From CAVPGP01 sp963704025 (lineage in GTDB: Bacteria; Actinomycetota; Thermoleophilia; Gaiellales; Gaiellaceae), in the NCBI GenBank assembly GCA_963704025.1, contig CAVPGP010000001.1:310001-374000 (forward strand): 64,000 nucleotides of DNA, given 5' to 3'. The notes beneath the pieces are model-generated. The model was not told where the DNA came from and searched no databases. It was given only the letters and a program-made list of their open reading frames with translations. This document shows positions 33,870 to 42,920 of this stretch, one piece after another. The first letter of the stretch is position 1, and every line of letters begins with the position of its first letter. The position numbers were made by a program, and so were the translations under genes.

Positions 33870-33940
33870 AGCGGGCGGCGGGAATCGAACCCGCATGACC
33901 AGCTTGGAAGGCTGGGGCTCTACCATTGAGCTACGCCCGC
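33870..33940 (-). tRNA. tRNA-Gly (anticodon TCC)
   Basis: Acceptor GCGGGCG / CGCCCGC, short D-arm, anticodon arm CCAGC-CTTCCAA-GCTGG (TCC, reads GGA) and T-arm GCGGG-TTCGATT-CCCGC. The discriminator is T, as usual for tRNA-Gly. It lies antisense between the plus-strand cytochrome c and CtaG genes. Confidence 0.95.
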
Positions 33941-33963
33941 GATGCGCCGAGTAGCGTAGCTCC

Positions 33964-34707
33964 GTGGATCCCTACGCGTGGCAGGTCGATCCGGACACGC
34001 TCATCGTCGTTCCCGCGCACCTGCTCGCGTACGCACTGATCACGCGCCGCTTTCCGGCTTCGGCCGGGCGATGGGCGGCCTTCGTGGCGAGCCAGGCGCT
34101 CATCCTCGTCGTCTCGAACACCCCCCTGAACACGCTGGCGCTGAAGTATCTCCTCACGGCGCACCTGCTTCAGAACGTCGTCTACGCCGAGTGGGCGCCG
34201 GGGCTTGCCGTGGTCGGACTGCCGGCGGCCTTCGCGGTCTGGCTCGCCCGCTACCGGGCGGTCCGCGTCGTGACGCATCCGGCCTTCGCGCTCCCCGTCT
34301 GGCTCGCGACGTACTTCCTCTGGCACGTGCCGGCGAGCTACGACGCGGCGCTGCGCCACCACGCGCTGCTCCACCTCGAGCACGCGACCTACTTCTGGAC
34401 CGGCGTGCTGATGTGGTGGCCCGTCTTCCACGGCCGCCTCGACAGCGGCGCGAAGGCCGGCTACCTCTTCGCCGCATTCGTGCTGGCGAGCCCGCTCGGG
34501 CTGCTGCTCGCGCTCATCCCGCGCGCCGTCTACGACACGTACGTCGACGCGCCCATACGGGTCTGGGGCCTCTCGCCGCTCGCCGACCAGGAGCTGGCCG
34601 GAGCGACGATGGCGAGCGAGCAGGCGGTGGTGCTCTTCGCCGTCTTCGCGTTCTACTTCCTCCGCTTCCTGAGCGAGCAGGAGGCGGCCGAGCCTGCCGA
34701 GCGCTAG
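33964..34707 (+). CDS. CtaG/caa3-type cytochrome c oxidase assembly protein (247 aa)
   Basis: Seven or so membrane helices. Family marks are LLTAHLLQNVVYAEWAPGLAV, TYFLWHVPASYDAALRHHALLHLEHATYFWTGVLMWWPVF and PLADQELAGATMA. The clustered His and Met residues in these loops fit a role in copper delivery to haem-copper oxidases. The GTG at 33964 gives MDPYAWQVDPDTL. The neighbouring diheme cytochrome c makes an electron-transfer context; the oxidase subunits themselves are not in the window. Confidence 0.9.
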   Translation: MDPYAWQVDPDTLIVVPAHLLAYALITRRFPASAGRWAAFVASQALILVVSNTPLNTLALKYLLTAHLLQNVVYAEWAPGLAVVGLPAAFAVWLARYRAVRVVTHPAFALPVWLATYFLWHVPASYDAALRHHALLHLEHATYFWTGVLMWWPVFHGRLDSGAKAGYLFAAFVLASPLGLLLALIPRAVYDTYVDAPIRVWGLSPLADQELAGATMASEQAVVLFAVFAFYFLRFLSEQEAAEPAER

Positions 34708-34710
34708 AGG

Positions 34711-35095
34711 CTAGCTCGTGAGACAGCCCTCGACGGTCTCGAGGTCGAGCTGCTCGGGGTGCTCCTTCCAGAGCATGACGACGTTCGACATGCGCTTGAG
34801 GATGTCCGCGATGCCGATGTTCCTGCCGCGGAAGCGGATGTACGCCTTCTCGATCTGCTGCGCGTCGTCGGTCGTCTCGCCGAAGACCAGCGTCACCTCG
34901 TTGTCCGGCAGCGTCACGTGGAACGCGCCGCCGGTCGCCGTCGACGCGACGAAGTCGAGATCTCCGCCGATCTTCGCGCCCTTCTCGCTCAGGCACGACT
35001 TCGTCTTCTCGAGGTCGTACGTCGGCTCGCGCGCAGGGCCGCAGGCGGCGAAGAGCAGCGCGAGGAGGGGTCAGAAGCGCGATCCGGGCGGCCAT
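34711..35095 (-). pseudogene. small lipoprotein with a frameshift in the signal peptide
   Basis: The ATG at 35095 gives MAARIALL. After a 1-nt shift near 35062-35072 the next frame reads LLALLFAACGPAREPTYDLEKT (a lipobox) and continues TGGAFHVTLPDNEVTLVFGETTD to LDLETVEGCLTS. Without the shift there is no start, because the second frame is closed by TGA within the signal. The joined product is about 127 residues. No family is recognised. The run of four C at the shift favours a sequence error. Confidence 0.6.
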
Positions 35096-35151
35096 CGAAC
35101 GGGTCAGTCTAGGCGCTCGTTCCCGCGCGGACGTGAGTATCGTTCCGCCTC

Positions 35152-36372
35152 GTGTCCGCCGCCGACGAACGCCTCAAGTCGTATGCGCGCCTCGCCGTGC
35201 AGGTCGGTTGCAACGTGCAGCCGGGACAGATCCTCGGGATCGGCGCCAACCTCGAGCACGCTCCGCTCGTGCGCGCGATCGCGCACGAGGCCTACGCGGC
35301 GGGAGCCAGGTTCGTCGACGTCTACTACGCCGACCCGCACGTCCGGCGGGCGCAGATCGAGGGCGCGCCCGAGGAGGAGCTGGGCTTCTCGCCGCGCTGG
35401 CTCGTCGAGCGCGCGCGGGCGCACGGCGAGGAGCGGGCCGCCTACGTGGCGATCACCGGCACGGCCGAGCCCGAGCTCTTCGCGGCTCTGGACGGGCGCC
35501 GCGTCGGGCTCGCACGCATGAAGCAGGTGGCGGAGGCAATGCTCGACGCGGGCGACCGGAACCTGATCAACTGGACCGTCGTCGCCTCGCCGAACGAGGG
35601 CTGGGCGGAGACGATCTTCGGCGAGCCCGACGTGGAACGCCTGTGGCAGGCGGTCGGAACCTCGGTCCGGCTCGACGAGCCCGATCCGGTCGGGGCCTGG
35701 CGCGACCACACCGCCCGGCTCGCGGCTCGAGCCGCCGGCCTGAACGAGCGCCGCTTCGACGCGCTGCGCTTCCGCGGCCCGGGGACGGATCTCACCGTCG
35801 GGCTGCACGCCGACGGCAACTGGCTCGCCGCGCTCGACCGAACGACCGGCGGCATCGAGTTCGTCGCCAACATGCCGACCGAAGAGGTGTACGCGGCTCC
35901 CGACGCCCGCCGAACCGAGGGCACCGTCCGCTCGACGCGGCCGCTCGTGATCGGCGGGACGGTCGTGCGCGACCTCGAGCTCCGCTTCGAGGGCGGGCGG
36001 GCGGTTCAGATCGACGCCTCCGCGGGCGCTGAGGTGATGCGATCGCACGTCGAGACCGACGAGGGCGGAGTCCGGCTGGGCGAGGTCGCGCTCGTCGACG
36101 GCGACTCACGCGTCGGCCGGACCGGCCTGACGTTCTACGACACGCTGTTCGACGAGAACGCCACCTGCCACATCGCTCTCGGGGCGGGGATCACGCAGAC
36201 GCTCGCGGGCGCCGACGACATGTCGCCGGACGAGCGGATGGCGCGCGGCCTCAACCACTCGACGATCCACACGGACTTCATGATCGGCGGTCCCGAGGTC
36301 GACGTCGACGCGGTCACCGCCGAGGGCGAGGTCGTCCCGCTCCTGCGGAACGACGAGTGGCTTCTGGCCTGA
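35152..36372 (+). CDS. M29-family metallo-aminopeptidase (406 aa)
   Basis: Full-length member of the thermophilic aminopeptidase family (AmpS/aminopeptidase T type). Metal-site segments are present in order: GIEFVANMPTEEVYAAPD (Glu), LYDTLFDENATCHIALG-like FDENATCHIALG (Glu, His) and LNHSTIHTDFMIGGPEVDVDAV (His, Asp). It removes N-terminal residues from peptides in the cytoplasm. The GTG at 35152 gives MSAADERLKSYARLAVQVG. Monocistronic. Confidence 0.92.
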   Translation: MSAADERLKSYARLAVQVGCNVQPGQILGIGANLEHAPLVRAIAHEAYAAGARFVDVYYADPHVRRAQIEGAPEEELGFSPRWLVERARAHGEERAAYVAITGTAEPELFAALDGRRVGLARMKQVAEAMLDAGDRNLINWTVVASPNEGWAETIFGEPDVERLWQAVGTSVRLDEPDPVGAWRDHTARLAARAAGLNERRFDALRFRGPGTDLTVGLHADGNWLAALDRTTGGIEFVANMPTEEVYAAPDARRTEGTVRSTRPLVIGGTVVRDLELRFEGGRAVQIDASAGAEVMRSHVETDEGGVRLGEVALVDGDSRVGRTGLTFYDTLFDENATCHIALGAGITQTLAGADDMSPDERMARGLNHSTIHTDFMIGGPEVDVDAVTAEGEVVPLLRNDEWLLA

Positions 36373-36414
36373 GTCGCTGTGGCGGCCCGCGGCCGTCCGG
36401 CTCGATCGACGTCC

Positions 36415-36693
36415 TCAGCCGGTGTCGCACGCCGCGTCGAGGACAGGGACCGGCCTCGCCAGGCGCCTGCGGGGCCGCGTGGCGAGCGCCGAGCCGGCCA
36501 GCACGAGGGCGAATCCGACGCCCATCCCGACAGTGCAGCCGCCAGCGGCAGCAGCAGCAGAGCCGCGATGGCCGTTCGCGCGAGCACGAGCACCGCCGGG
36601 CTGACATCGCGCACCGCGCCCCCGGATCAGGAGGTACGGGATACCCCAGATCACGCACATGGCGGCAAAGAGCAGCAGACCGCGTCTCGTCAC
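36415..36693 (-). pseudogene. EamA/DMT transporter remnant with a large internal deletion
   Basis: The ATG at 36693 gives TRRGLLLFAAMCVIWGIPYLLIR, the first helix of an EamA transporter. A second frame continues VRDVSPAVLVLARTAIAALLLLPLAA. Then the sequence jumps to TVGMGVGFALVLAGSALATRPRRR, the usual last helix and tail. About 200 residues between are missing, so this is a true deletion derivative and not a base-call error. Confidence 0.65.
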
Positions 36694-36844
36694 CGTCCCA
36701 CGCTACGGGCACCGCCGCCGCCCCGCCAGCAGGATCGGGTGCCTTTCGTTTACCGGCCGTTGACCGGGGCTGAAGCGCGCCGCCGCACCGTCGGGATCAG
36801 TGATCGATCGCACCCCGCGGTCGGCGGAGCGAAAGGAGCCGGAG

Positions 36845-38242
36845 TTGAACCTCTGGACGACCGTCAAGATGCAAGCGGCGCTGGCGCTCTTCGTCGCCGC
36901 CGCGTTCACCCAGCTTGCCCATGCCGGCGGCCCCAGCCCGACCGGCACGTTCGCGGCGCCTGCGCCGACCTCGCTCGCGAGCGCCCCGCCGGAGCCGGCC
37001 GCCGTGCTTCAGATCGTCCCGACCGGGGCCGGCGTCGTGACGGCGACCGTTCCCGATCCCGGTCCTGGTGAGTCGACCCCCGAAAAGTGCCTCGGTAACT
37101 CCACGTCACCGAACTTCTTCGACTGCAGGCTCCAGTACCGCACGGGACGAACGGTCATGCTGTCGGCCCAGGCCTTACCCGACTCGACGTTTCTCGGCTG
37201 GAGCGAGCCGGGCTGCGGCACCGCACAGACGTGCGCGGTCAGGCTCCCCGCTGCCGCGGACGTTCCGAGCGAGCCCAAGTTCTTCGAGCCGAATTTCACG
37301 TCCGTGGCTGCCGTGTTCTCGAGGGTGTCGTTCGGGGTCAAGCTCGGCGGCTCCGGAACGGTGACGAGCAAGCCCGCCGGGATTCACTGCAAGGGATCGA
37401 CCGACGGCACGTCCACCAGCTGCTCGGCGCCGTTCGACACGGGGACCAAGGTCGTCCTGACCGCTTCGGACGGCGCACACTGGGCTCCACGCTGGTGCAC
37501 CGAGGCGAAACCGGAGTCGCACACGTGCACCGTCACGGTGGGCCGCCCGACCTGGGTCGGTGTCGGATTCGCGGATGCGCTCCCACCCGATCTCGACGAG
37601 GACGGCCCCGACGTCTTCATCCGCTTCCGCGTCGGGTCGGTCGGCAGCGGCGCCGGCACGGTCAAGGGAGCCGACGTCGACTGCGGCTCGCACTGCTCCG
37701 CCGACTACCGCTTCGGAAGAAGCGTGACGCTCACCGCCACGCCGGCGGCCGGCTCCCACTTCGGAGGCTGGCAGGGAGGCGGTTGCGCCGCGAGCGGATC
37801 GACTTGCACGCTCGCCGTCGGCGCGACGACGCGGCAGTACGCCAGCTTCGACCGCGACGCACCGCCCCCACCCCCTCCGCCTCCGCCGGCTGTGACACCG
37901 CCACCGGCTCTGACACCGCCGCCGGCGGTGTCCCCTCCGCCGCCCGCTCTGCCGCAGCTGCAGGCCCGCATCACCGGAGCGTCCATCGTCGGACACGGCG
38001 CGAAGCGGATGCTCTTCCTGCAGATCGCGGTCAACCGTCGAGGGACGCTGCACGCGAGCATCCAGCTTGGTCAGAGAAGCTTCGGCATCGCCACCCGCGG
38101 CCTCTCGAGCGGCCAGTGGAAGCTCCGCCGCCTGCACGTCCCCACCAAGGCCGCGGCCGGACGCTACCGCCTGACCGTCTCGTTCAGCGCGGCGAACGTC
38201 AGGCCGATCCTCCTCCGCCGTTGGCTGACCCTTCCCAGCTGA
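36845..38242 (+). CDS. secreted protein with InlB-like B-repeats and a proline linker (465 aa)
   Basis: The TTG at 36845 is chosen because AAAGGAG ends 8 nt before it; an in-frame GTG at 36800 has no site. The signal peptide is ALALFVAAAFTQLAHA. Three domains of the divergent B-repeat type follow, each with paired cysteines: GAGVVTATV...GWSEPGCGTAQTC, GSGTVTSKPAGIHC...CTVTV and GAGTVKGADVDCGSHC...GWQGGGC. A Pro-rich linker (DAPPPPPPPPPAVTPPP) leads to a last beta domain of about 85 residues. It is a surface or secreted adhesin-like protein; the ligand is unknown. Confidence 0.85.
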   Translation: MNLWTTVKMQAALALFVAAAFTQLAHAGGPSPTGTFAAPAPTSLASAPPEPAAVLQIVPTGAGVVTATVPDPGPGESTPEKCLGNSTSPNFFDCRLQYRTGRTVMLSAQALPDSTFLGWSEPGCGTAQTCAVRLPAAADVPSEPKFFEPNFTSVAAVFSRVSFGVKLGGSGTVTSKPAGIHCKGSTDGTSTSCSAPFDTGTKVVLTASDGAHWAPRWCTEAKPESHTCTVTVGRPTWVGVGFADALPPDLDEDGPDVFIRFRVGSVGSGAGTVKGADVDCGSHCSADYRFGRSVTLTATPAAGSHFGGWQGGGCAASGSTCTLAVGATTRQYASFDRDAPPPPPPPPPAVTPPPALTPPPAVSPPPPALPQLQARITGASIVGHGAKRMLFLQIAVNRRGTLHASIQLGQRSFGIATRGLSSGQWKLRRLHVPTKAAAGRYRLTVSFSAANVRPILLRRWLTLPS

Positions 38243-38245
38243 CCG

Positions 38246-38893
38246 GTGGACCATGACCGGGGACAGGCGCGCGTGAGTCGGAGCCGCCCGGCACGGGCAC
38301 CCGTGACGAAGGCTCGCGCCGCCGTCCCCGGAGTCGACTCGCGCTCCGACCCGCCAGAGGCGCCGCGCAGGGCTCGCGCAGGCGTCTCGGTGCGCCCCGG
38401 AATCGTGGTGAAGGGATTCGCCGCCGCCGTTCCCCTGGCCGCGACGCTCGTGACACTCGTCTTCTCACTGTGGCCGTCGCTCAAGCCGCGCGACCCGCCG
38501 GCGCTGAAGGGCGCGACGATCGGCCACGTGCAGATCGACCATCCCGTCAGCTTTCGCCAGTATCTGCGCCGGGCGGAGCTGCCCGCCGCCGGCCACACCG
38601 GCTCGGAGCTCTCCCGCGCCGGCGCATTCGTCCAGTTCGACCTGGCGATCCAGGGCTTCGCCGGAGCGAAGCTGCCGCTGCGGGTGATGCTCATCGACGT
38701 CCGGAGCGGCAACCTCGTCTCCCAGTCCAAGATCGTCCTCTTCAGGCCGCTCGTCGACGACGACCGCGCGAGCTGGCAGGAGTGGGTGCGCATTCCCAGG
38801 CATCCTCGCGCATATCGCGTGATCCTCCAGCTCTACGATCCGGGCGGAGTGGTGCCGCTCGCGACCCAGCGCTCGAAGACCTTCCGAAGCTGA
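38246..38893 (+). CDS. single-pass membrane protein with an outside domain (215 aa)
   Basis: A basic N-terminal tail of about 50 residues rich in Arg and Ala precedes one membrane helix (GFAAAVPLAATLVTLVFSLWPSL). An outside beta-rich domain of about 140 residues follows (GAFVQFDLAIQGFAGAKLPLRVML, YRVILQLYDPGG). It follows the B-repeat protein by 3 bp on the same strand, so the two are likely cotranscribed. The start may be GTG 38246 or GTG 38273. No family is recognised. Confidence 0.7.
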   Translation: MDHDRGQARVSRSRPARAPVTKARAAVPGVDSRSDPPEAPRRARAGVSVRPGIVVKGFAAAVPLAATLVTLVFSLWPSLKPRDPPALKGATIGHVQIDHPVSFRQYLRRAELPAAGHTGSELSRAGAFVQFDLAIQGFAGAKLPLRVMLIDVRSGNLVSQSKIVLFRPLVDDDRASWQEWVRIPRHPRAYRVILQLYDPGGVVPLATQRSKTFRS

Positions 38894-38961
38894 GCGCCGC
38901 GCGCCGCCTGCGCTGCATGCACGAAACTGTCTCGTCGAGTTCGCCGCGCCGAGGAGGATCC

Positions 38962-39258
38962 ATGGAGACGCCGTACACGCACACCACCTGGCGGGTCAAG
39001 GAGGGCCAGGAGGAAGAGTTCGTCCGCCGCTGGAGCGAGTGGGTCGATTGGAGCCACGACGCCGGGCTCAGCGCAGCGGGGCTGCTGCTCCGCGACGTCG
39101 AGCAGCCGCGGACCTTCGTCAGCTTCGGCCCCTGGGAGAGCATCAGCGCCGTCCGCAGCTGGCGCGCGCTTCCCGGCTATCAGGAGCGGGTGGTGCGCAT
39201 GCGAGAGGTCGTCGACGACTTCACGCCGCGAACCCTCGAGGTCGTCGCACGACGCTAG
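38962..39258 (+). CDS. antibiotic-biosynthesis monooxygenase-like (dimeric alpha-beta barrel) protein (98 aa)
   Basis: ATG 38962 with GAGGAGG just upstream. The sequence YTHTTWRVKEGQEEEFVRRWSEWVDWS, LLLRDVEQPRTFVSFGPWES and WRALPGYQERVVRMREVVDDF has the length and pattern of the small dimeric alpha-beta barrel family (ABM-like). Members oxidise aromatic compounds or degrade haem, but many have no known activity. Confidence 0.75.
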   Translation: METPYTHTTWRVKEGQEEEFVRRWSEWVDWSHDAGLSAAGLLLRDVEQPRTFVSFGPWESISAVRSWRALPGYQERVVRMREVVDDFTPRTLEVVARR

Positions 39259-39358
39259 CGTGGCCGACGGTGTCTGCGCCGTCGGTAACCGTGCGCCTGT
39301 CACCAACTCGTAACCGTGTCGTCCTCCCGCCGAAACAGGCCGGGGAAGAGCGTCTGCC

Positions 39359-39927
39359 ATGATTGCGTCCCGGATGTCGAGTGAGTTTCACGCCGCGCCC
39401 GACCTCCAGCTTCGCGGGCGGTCGACCATCGAGTCCTACATCCCGACCCTCGCCGCGCGGCTGACACGGAAGCGCATACGCGCTCGCGGGCAGGTCGCAG
39501 GATCCATCGTGAAGGACATGCCGGAGGTGCTCTTCGTCAGCCTGCACGGAACGGGCCGCTCGCAGATCGCCGCCGCACTCGCGGAGTCGTATGCGTCGGG
39601 CGGGCTCAACGCGCACACGGCCGGCAGCGGGCAGTTCGCGGAGATCGAGCCGAATCTCGTGACCGCGATGCAGGAGATCGGCATCGACCTCGAGGGCGCC
39701 TTCTCGCGTCCGCTGACGCAGGAGGTCCTGGACACCGCGGACGTGATCGCACGATGGGCCGCAGCGTCGGCTCGGTGTCCATCCCCGCCCGCGCCGACTA
39801 CCGCGACTGGCGAGTCGGCGACCCGGAGGGTGCGAGCCTCGACGAGGTCCGCCACATCAGGGACGACATCGCGGGTCGCGTGCAGGCGCTCGTGGACGAG
39901 CTTGCGGGCGGCCGGGCCGAGGTCTGA
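39359..39927 (+). pseudogene. ArsC-like (low-molecular-weight phosphatase fold) protein lacking the catalytic Cys, frameshifted
   Basis: The N-terminal helical domain (TIESYIPTLAARLTRKRIRARGQVAG) and the arsenate-reductase fold (VLFVSLHGTGRSQIAAALAESYASGGLNAHTAGS) match actinobacterial mycothiol-type arsenate reductases. The P-loop should read CxxNxGRS: here the nucleophilic Cys is Ser (VSLHGTGRS) and Asn is changed. After DVI the frame shifts (39752-39758) to TMGRSVGSVSIPARADYRDW and on to LVDELAGGRAEV. The usual TMGCGD is also lost. Even with the frame repaired it should not reduce arsenate. Confidence 0.7.
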
Positions 39928-39951
39928 CCGCCGCGGCCGGGCCGCGCGAGA

Positions 39952-40389
39952 TCAGCAGCTGCGAACGACGAGCGTGTTGACGGTGCCGATCGAGAAAGCG
40001 GCGTAGTAGAAGCGGCCGGCCACCTGGTAGCCGTCCGAGTGCCATGCAAGCCGCGCCTTGTGGACATCCTGCGCGTGCTTCGCGTAGGCGTTCGCGCGAT
40101 TGAGCATCGCCGTCCGGCATCTCCCCGCCGCGAGACCGCGGGCAACGGCTCGTCCGACCGTCGCCGCCCGTGCGAAGGCAGCTTCCTCTGCCACGGTCGC
40201 CTTGTCGACGCAGGGCAGGTCGACCTTGTCGCAGGCTCGAGCGTCCACGAGCCCGAGCTTTCCCACGGCAGCCCTGGTGGCGTCCTGGACGCGCTCGAAG
40301 TCGCGCGCAGTCGGCTTTGGACGGCCCGCCGCCGAGGCCGAGGACACAACGATCAGGGCGCTTGCAATCACAACTGCGGCACGAATCAC
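39952..40389 (-). CDS. small secreted protein of unknown function (145 aa)
   Basis: The GTG at 40389 gives a signal peptide (IRAAVVIASALIVVSSASAAG). The mature domain is helical and contains five cysteines, including ACDKVDLPC, GRCRTA and the C-terminal VVRSC. It is convergent with the ArsC-like gene. No family is recognised. Confidence 0.6.
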   Translation of the reverse strand: MIRAAVVIASALIVVSSASAAGRPKPTARDFERVQDATRAAVGKLGLVDARACDKVDLPCVDKATVAEEAAFARAATVGRAVARGLAAGRCRTAMLNRANAYAKHAQDVHKARLAWHSDGYQVAGRFYYAAFSIGTVNTLVVRSC

Positions 40390-40523
40390 GGGGGAACCGC
40401 CTTCCTCGGGGCGACGACATGTGCACGTCGAATCGTGAGATACGCCGAGCAAACGCGCAAGACCCGTGGCGCGGTTCGCCGGTCGCGCGCTCTGCGGTTC
40501 CTACGCGCGCCGGGCGGGCGGTG

Positions 40524-40871
40524 TCATTCCTCTTCCCCGACCGGCTCCTGGGACGTGCCGAGACTCGCGAAGAGACGGCCCGGCACCTGGGCCGAGTAGT
40601 CGAACCAGGTGAAGTACAAGGGCTGCTCGTTACGGAGGACGTCGACGACCGGCGCCAGGGCATCGAACGGGTAGCTCACGAGTGCGGCATTCAGATCCTG
40701 GCGGAACTGGTTCGGGGCCATCGCATTTCCGGCGTGGTAGAAGCGCAGGAACGCGATCAGGCTCCCGTCCGCCCTGTAGAGCCAGACCGTCGCCGCGAGC
40801 CCGCTCGGCTCGCCTTCCGAGCCCAGATTGACCGCATAGCGCGCGATCTGGGTCGTTGTTACCGGAGACAC
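40524..40871 (-). CDS. small protein of unknown function (115 aa)
   Basis: The GTG at 40871 follows GGGAGGGAG and starts SPVTTTQIARYAVNLGSEGEPSG. The protein is soluble and beta-rich (ATVWLYRADGSLIAFLRFY), with PLYFTWFDYSAQ near the end and an acidic tail. It may belong to a small uncharacterised family; no function can be assigned. Confidence 0.6.
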   Translation of the reverse strand: MSPVTTTQIARYAVNLGSEGEPSGLAATVWLYRADGSLIAFLRFYHAGNAMAPNQFRQDLNAALVSYPFDALAPVVDVLRNEQPLYFTWFDYSAQVPGRLFASLGTSQEPVGEEE

Positions 40872-40954
40872 AGAACTCCCTCCCTTCCTGCTTCCCAGTG
40901 ATTCTCCCCGACTACGTCGGGAGATGCGGTTCGAACCAAGAGCGCGCGGCATGG

Positions 40955-41556
40955 ATGCGGCAGGATTCGGCGGTGACGATCTTTCTGGAAACCGAGCGTT
41001 TGGCGTTGCGACGGTTCACCGAAGACGACATCGACAACCTCGTCGAGCTCGACGGTGATCCGGAGGTGATGCATTTCATAACCGGCGGTCGGCCGACGCC
41101 GCGCGACGAGATCGAGAAGGAGGTTCTGCCGACGTTCCTCGACTACTACGAGCGCTTCCCAGGCTACGGCTTCTGGGCCGCGATCGAGAAGTCGACCGAC
41201 CGATTCGTAGGGTGGTTTCACTTTCGACCAGCCGAGGTGCTCCCCTCGACGAGGTCGAGCTCGGCTACCGGCTGCGCAAATCGGACTGGGGGAAGGGGTA
41301 TGCGACAGAAGGATCGCGCGCGCTCATCCACAAGGGCTTCGCCGAGCTCGGCGTTCAACGCGTCGTCGCCTCGACGATGGTCGTAAACGTCGCGTCGCGA
41401 CGCGTGATGGAGAAGGCAGGCCTGAAGTTGGTGCGGACGTTTCACCAGCCTTGGCCCGACTCCATCGAGGGCGAGGAGGAAGGGGACGTCGAATACGGGC
41501 TCCTGAGATCGGAGTGGGAGCAGCCTGTCGGACCGGGCGGCCTGAGCGGGCGGTAA
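40955..41556 (+). pseudogene. GNAT-family N-acetyltransferase with one frameshift
   Basis: From ATG 40955 (or GTG 40973) the protein reads FLETERLALRRFTEDDIDNLVELDGDPEVM to DRFVGWFHFRPAEV. Then a 1-nt shift at 41236-41245 (next to CCCC) continues PLDEVELGYRLRKSDWGKGYATEGSRALIHKGF, the acetyl-CoA-binding motif A, and RVVASTMVVNVASRRVMEKAGL. It is a RimJ/RimL-type acetyltransferase, complete apart from the shift. Confidence 0.75.
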
Positions 41557-41564
41557 GGCCAGAA

Positions 41565-41985
41565 CCTCACCGCCGGTGAGTTCGCGTTGCTCGTCTTGAG
41601 CAATCCCTGCACGATCAAAGCCTGCCGGCCGATCTCGGTCAGACACCAGCCGAAGGCGCAGGCGAGGAACGGTAAGAAGATCGTCACGACACCGACGGGT
41701 ACCCCTCGACCGCGAATTCGATCCAGCAGCCGAACCAGACGATGTGGATGTAGACGAAGGCCATCGATCCGGCGAATGCCGTGATTTGATCCGCGATTCG
41801 GTTCTGCACGCTCTCCGCGCACTGTTTGGCGTGCTGGACGAGCGTGGGATTCGGCTCGAGCGAGATGTGTGATACGCGTTGGACGGCCTGCTCGAATAGT
41901 TCCGCCCAGCGGTCCCAGCTCGACGGCAGCAGCCAGAGGCCGTGGACGAAGACGACCGGTGTGGCCGTGGTTACGTTCGCACGCT
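41565..41985 (-). pseudogene. chimeric gene debris: hydrolase, DUF1003 and CydA pieces
   Basis: Three unrelated family fragments lie end to end on the minus strand. TPVVFVHGLWLLPSSWDRWAELFE (about 41971-41890) is the start of an alpha/beta hydrolase. QNRIADQITAFAGSMAFVYIHIVWFGCWI (to 41700) is the core of a DUF1003 membrane protein. In the next frame, VTIFLPFLACAFGWCLTEIGRQ and then VQGLLKTSNANSP (41705-41565) is the C-terminal region of cytochrome bd subunit I. The first two are fused in one open frame. This is the product of successive deletions. Confidence 0.6.
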
Positions 41986-42173
41986 CGACCTGTTCGAGCT
42001 CGTGCTCTGTGATCGGCTCGGGGAAACAGTGCTCATTCCTCTCCGCTCCTGTTCGACGCGCCGCCCCAGTGAACGACGGCTGGTACCCCTGCGCGGGAGC
42101 GCTCAGGGGTACCGGCCGTGCTGCACGCCCCCGGCTGTACACGCTCCGAGGCGGTCAGATTGATTGTGCCGCC

Positions 42174-42617
42174 TCAGCGCGTCGCGAGCTCGTTGGCGTC
42201 ATTCCGCGCAACGATCGCGTCGAGCACTGCGGATTCGGCCTCCTCGATCGTCACATACGCATAGTCGATCGCGAAGAGCGCGTCGTCCTCGGCATCCTCG
42301 GCGTTCTTCTCCGCTCTCTTGACGTCGATTTCTGCCTTCTTCTCGCCGATGTTCTTGCGTGCCTTGGCGATGTGCGCGTTCAACGTCTCCTGCATGTCAT
42401 TCCACGACTCTGAGACATTCGCCTCGGTCGCGTTCGCGGACGCGCGCAGCTTCTCGGCGTGCGCCTGTGCCTCCGCTCTTGCCTTGTTTGCAGACTGTTC
42501 GAGCTCGCCCTTTGCTTGGCTCCGCGCGGCTGCAGCCCGGTCCTCCGCCTGCTTGGCACGCCCCGCAAGCTCCGCGAGCCTGTCCGAGGCGCTCATCTGC
42601 TTGTCGGATACGCTCAT
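42174..42617 (-). CDS. coiled-coil protein (147 aa)
   Basis: Almost entirely charged helix with heptad spacing (LAELAGRAKQAEDRAAAARSQAKGELEQSANKARAEAQAHAEKLRASA ... HIAKARKNIGEKKAEIDVKRAEKNAEDAEDDA). No signal or membrane segment is present. It resembles stress-associated or structural coiled-coil proteins found singly in actinobacteria. The ATG at 42617 is followed by a second in-frame ATG seven codons later. Function unknown. Confidence 0.7.
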   Translation of the reverse strand: MSVSDKQMSASDRLAELAGRAKQAEDRAAAARSQAKGELEQSANKARAEAQAHAEKLRASANATEANVSESWNDMQETLNAHIAKARKNIGEKKAEIDVKRAEKNAEDAEDDALFAIDYAYVTIEEAESAVLDAIVARNDANELATR

Positions 42618-42920
42618 CGCGTCCCCCCTCCTTTACATTGCGCTCCGACCCCTCTGCGTGATGATGACAGGTCCGTCCAAGCAGACGACGAGGCGCCCGC
42701 ACCCATCGCTCCGGTCTGCGTCCGCGAGTCGCGCCCGGCGCCTGTGCTCATGCTATCCCCCAGCGAGCGTCGGGCCTGCCTCGTGCCTACCCCCGGGGTA
42801 GCCAAAGGACAGGCTCAGACAGGCGTCGGCTCTGATTCGCCAATCCGAACGCGAAACGCTTCAGACCCCGGAGGAAGGACGGGGACGAGGAGAGGTGTAA
42901 AGCGTCAGCCACGAAAGACT
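42618..42920. other. intergenic region, nothing recognised
   Basis: About 300 bp between the coiled-coil gene and the ChrB-like gene, with no coding frame or repeat that could be supported. Confidence 0.4.

Noticed and set aside
36800..36844. GTG at 36800 as start of the B-repeat protein
   Set aside because: There is no ribosome-binding site before it, and the TTG at 36845 has a good AAAGGAG and yields a clean signal peptide.
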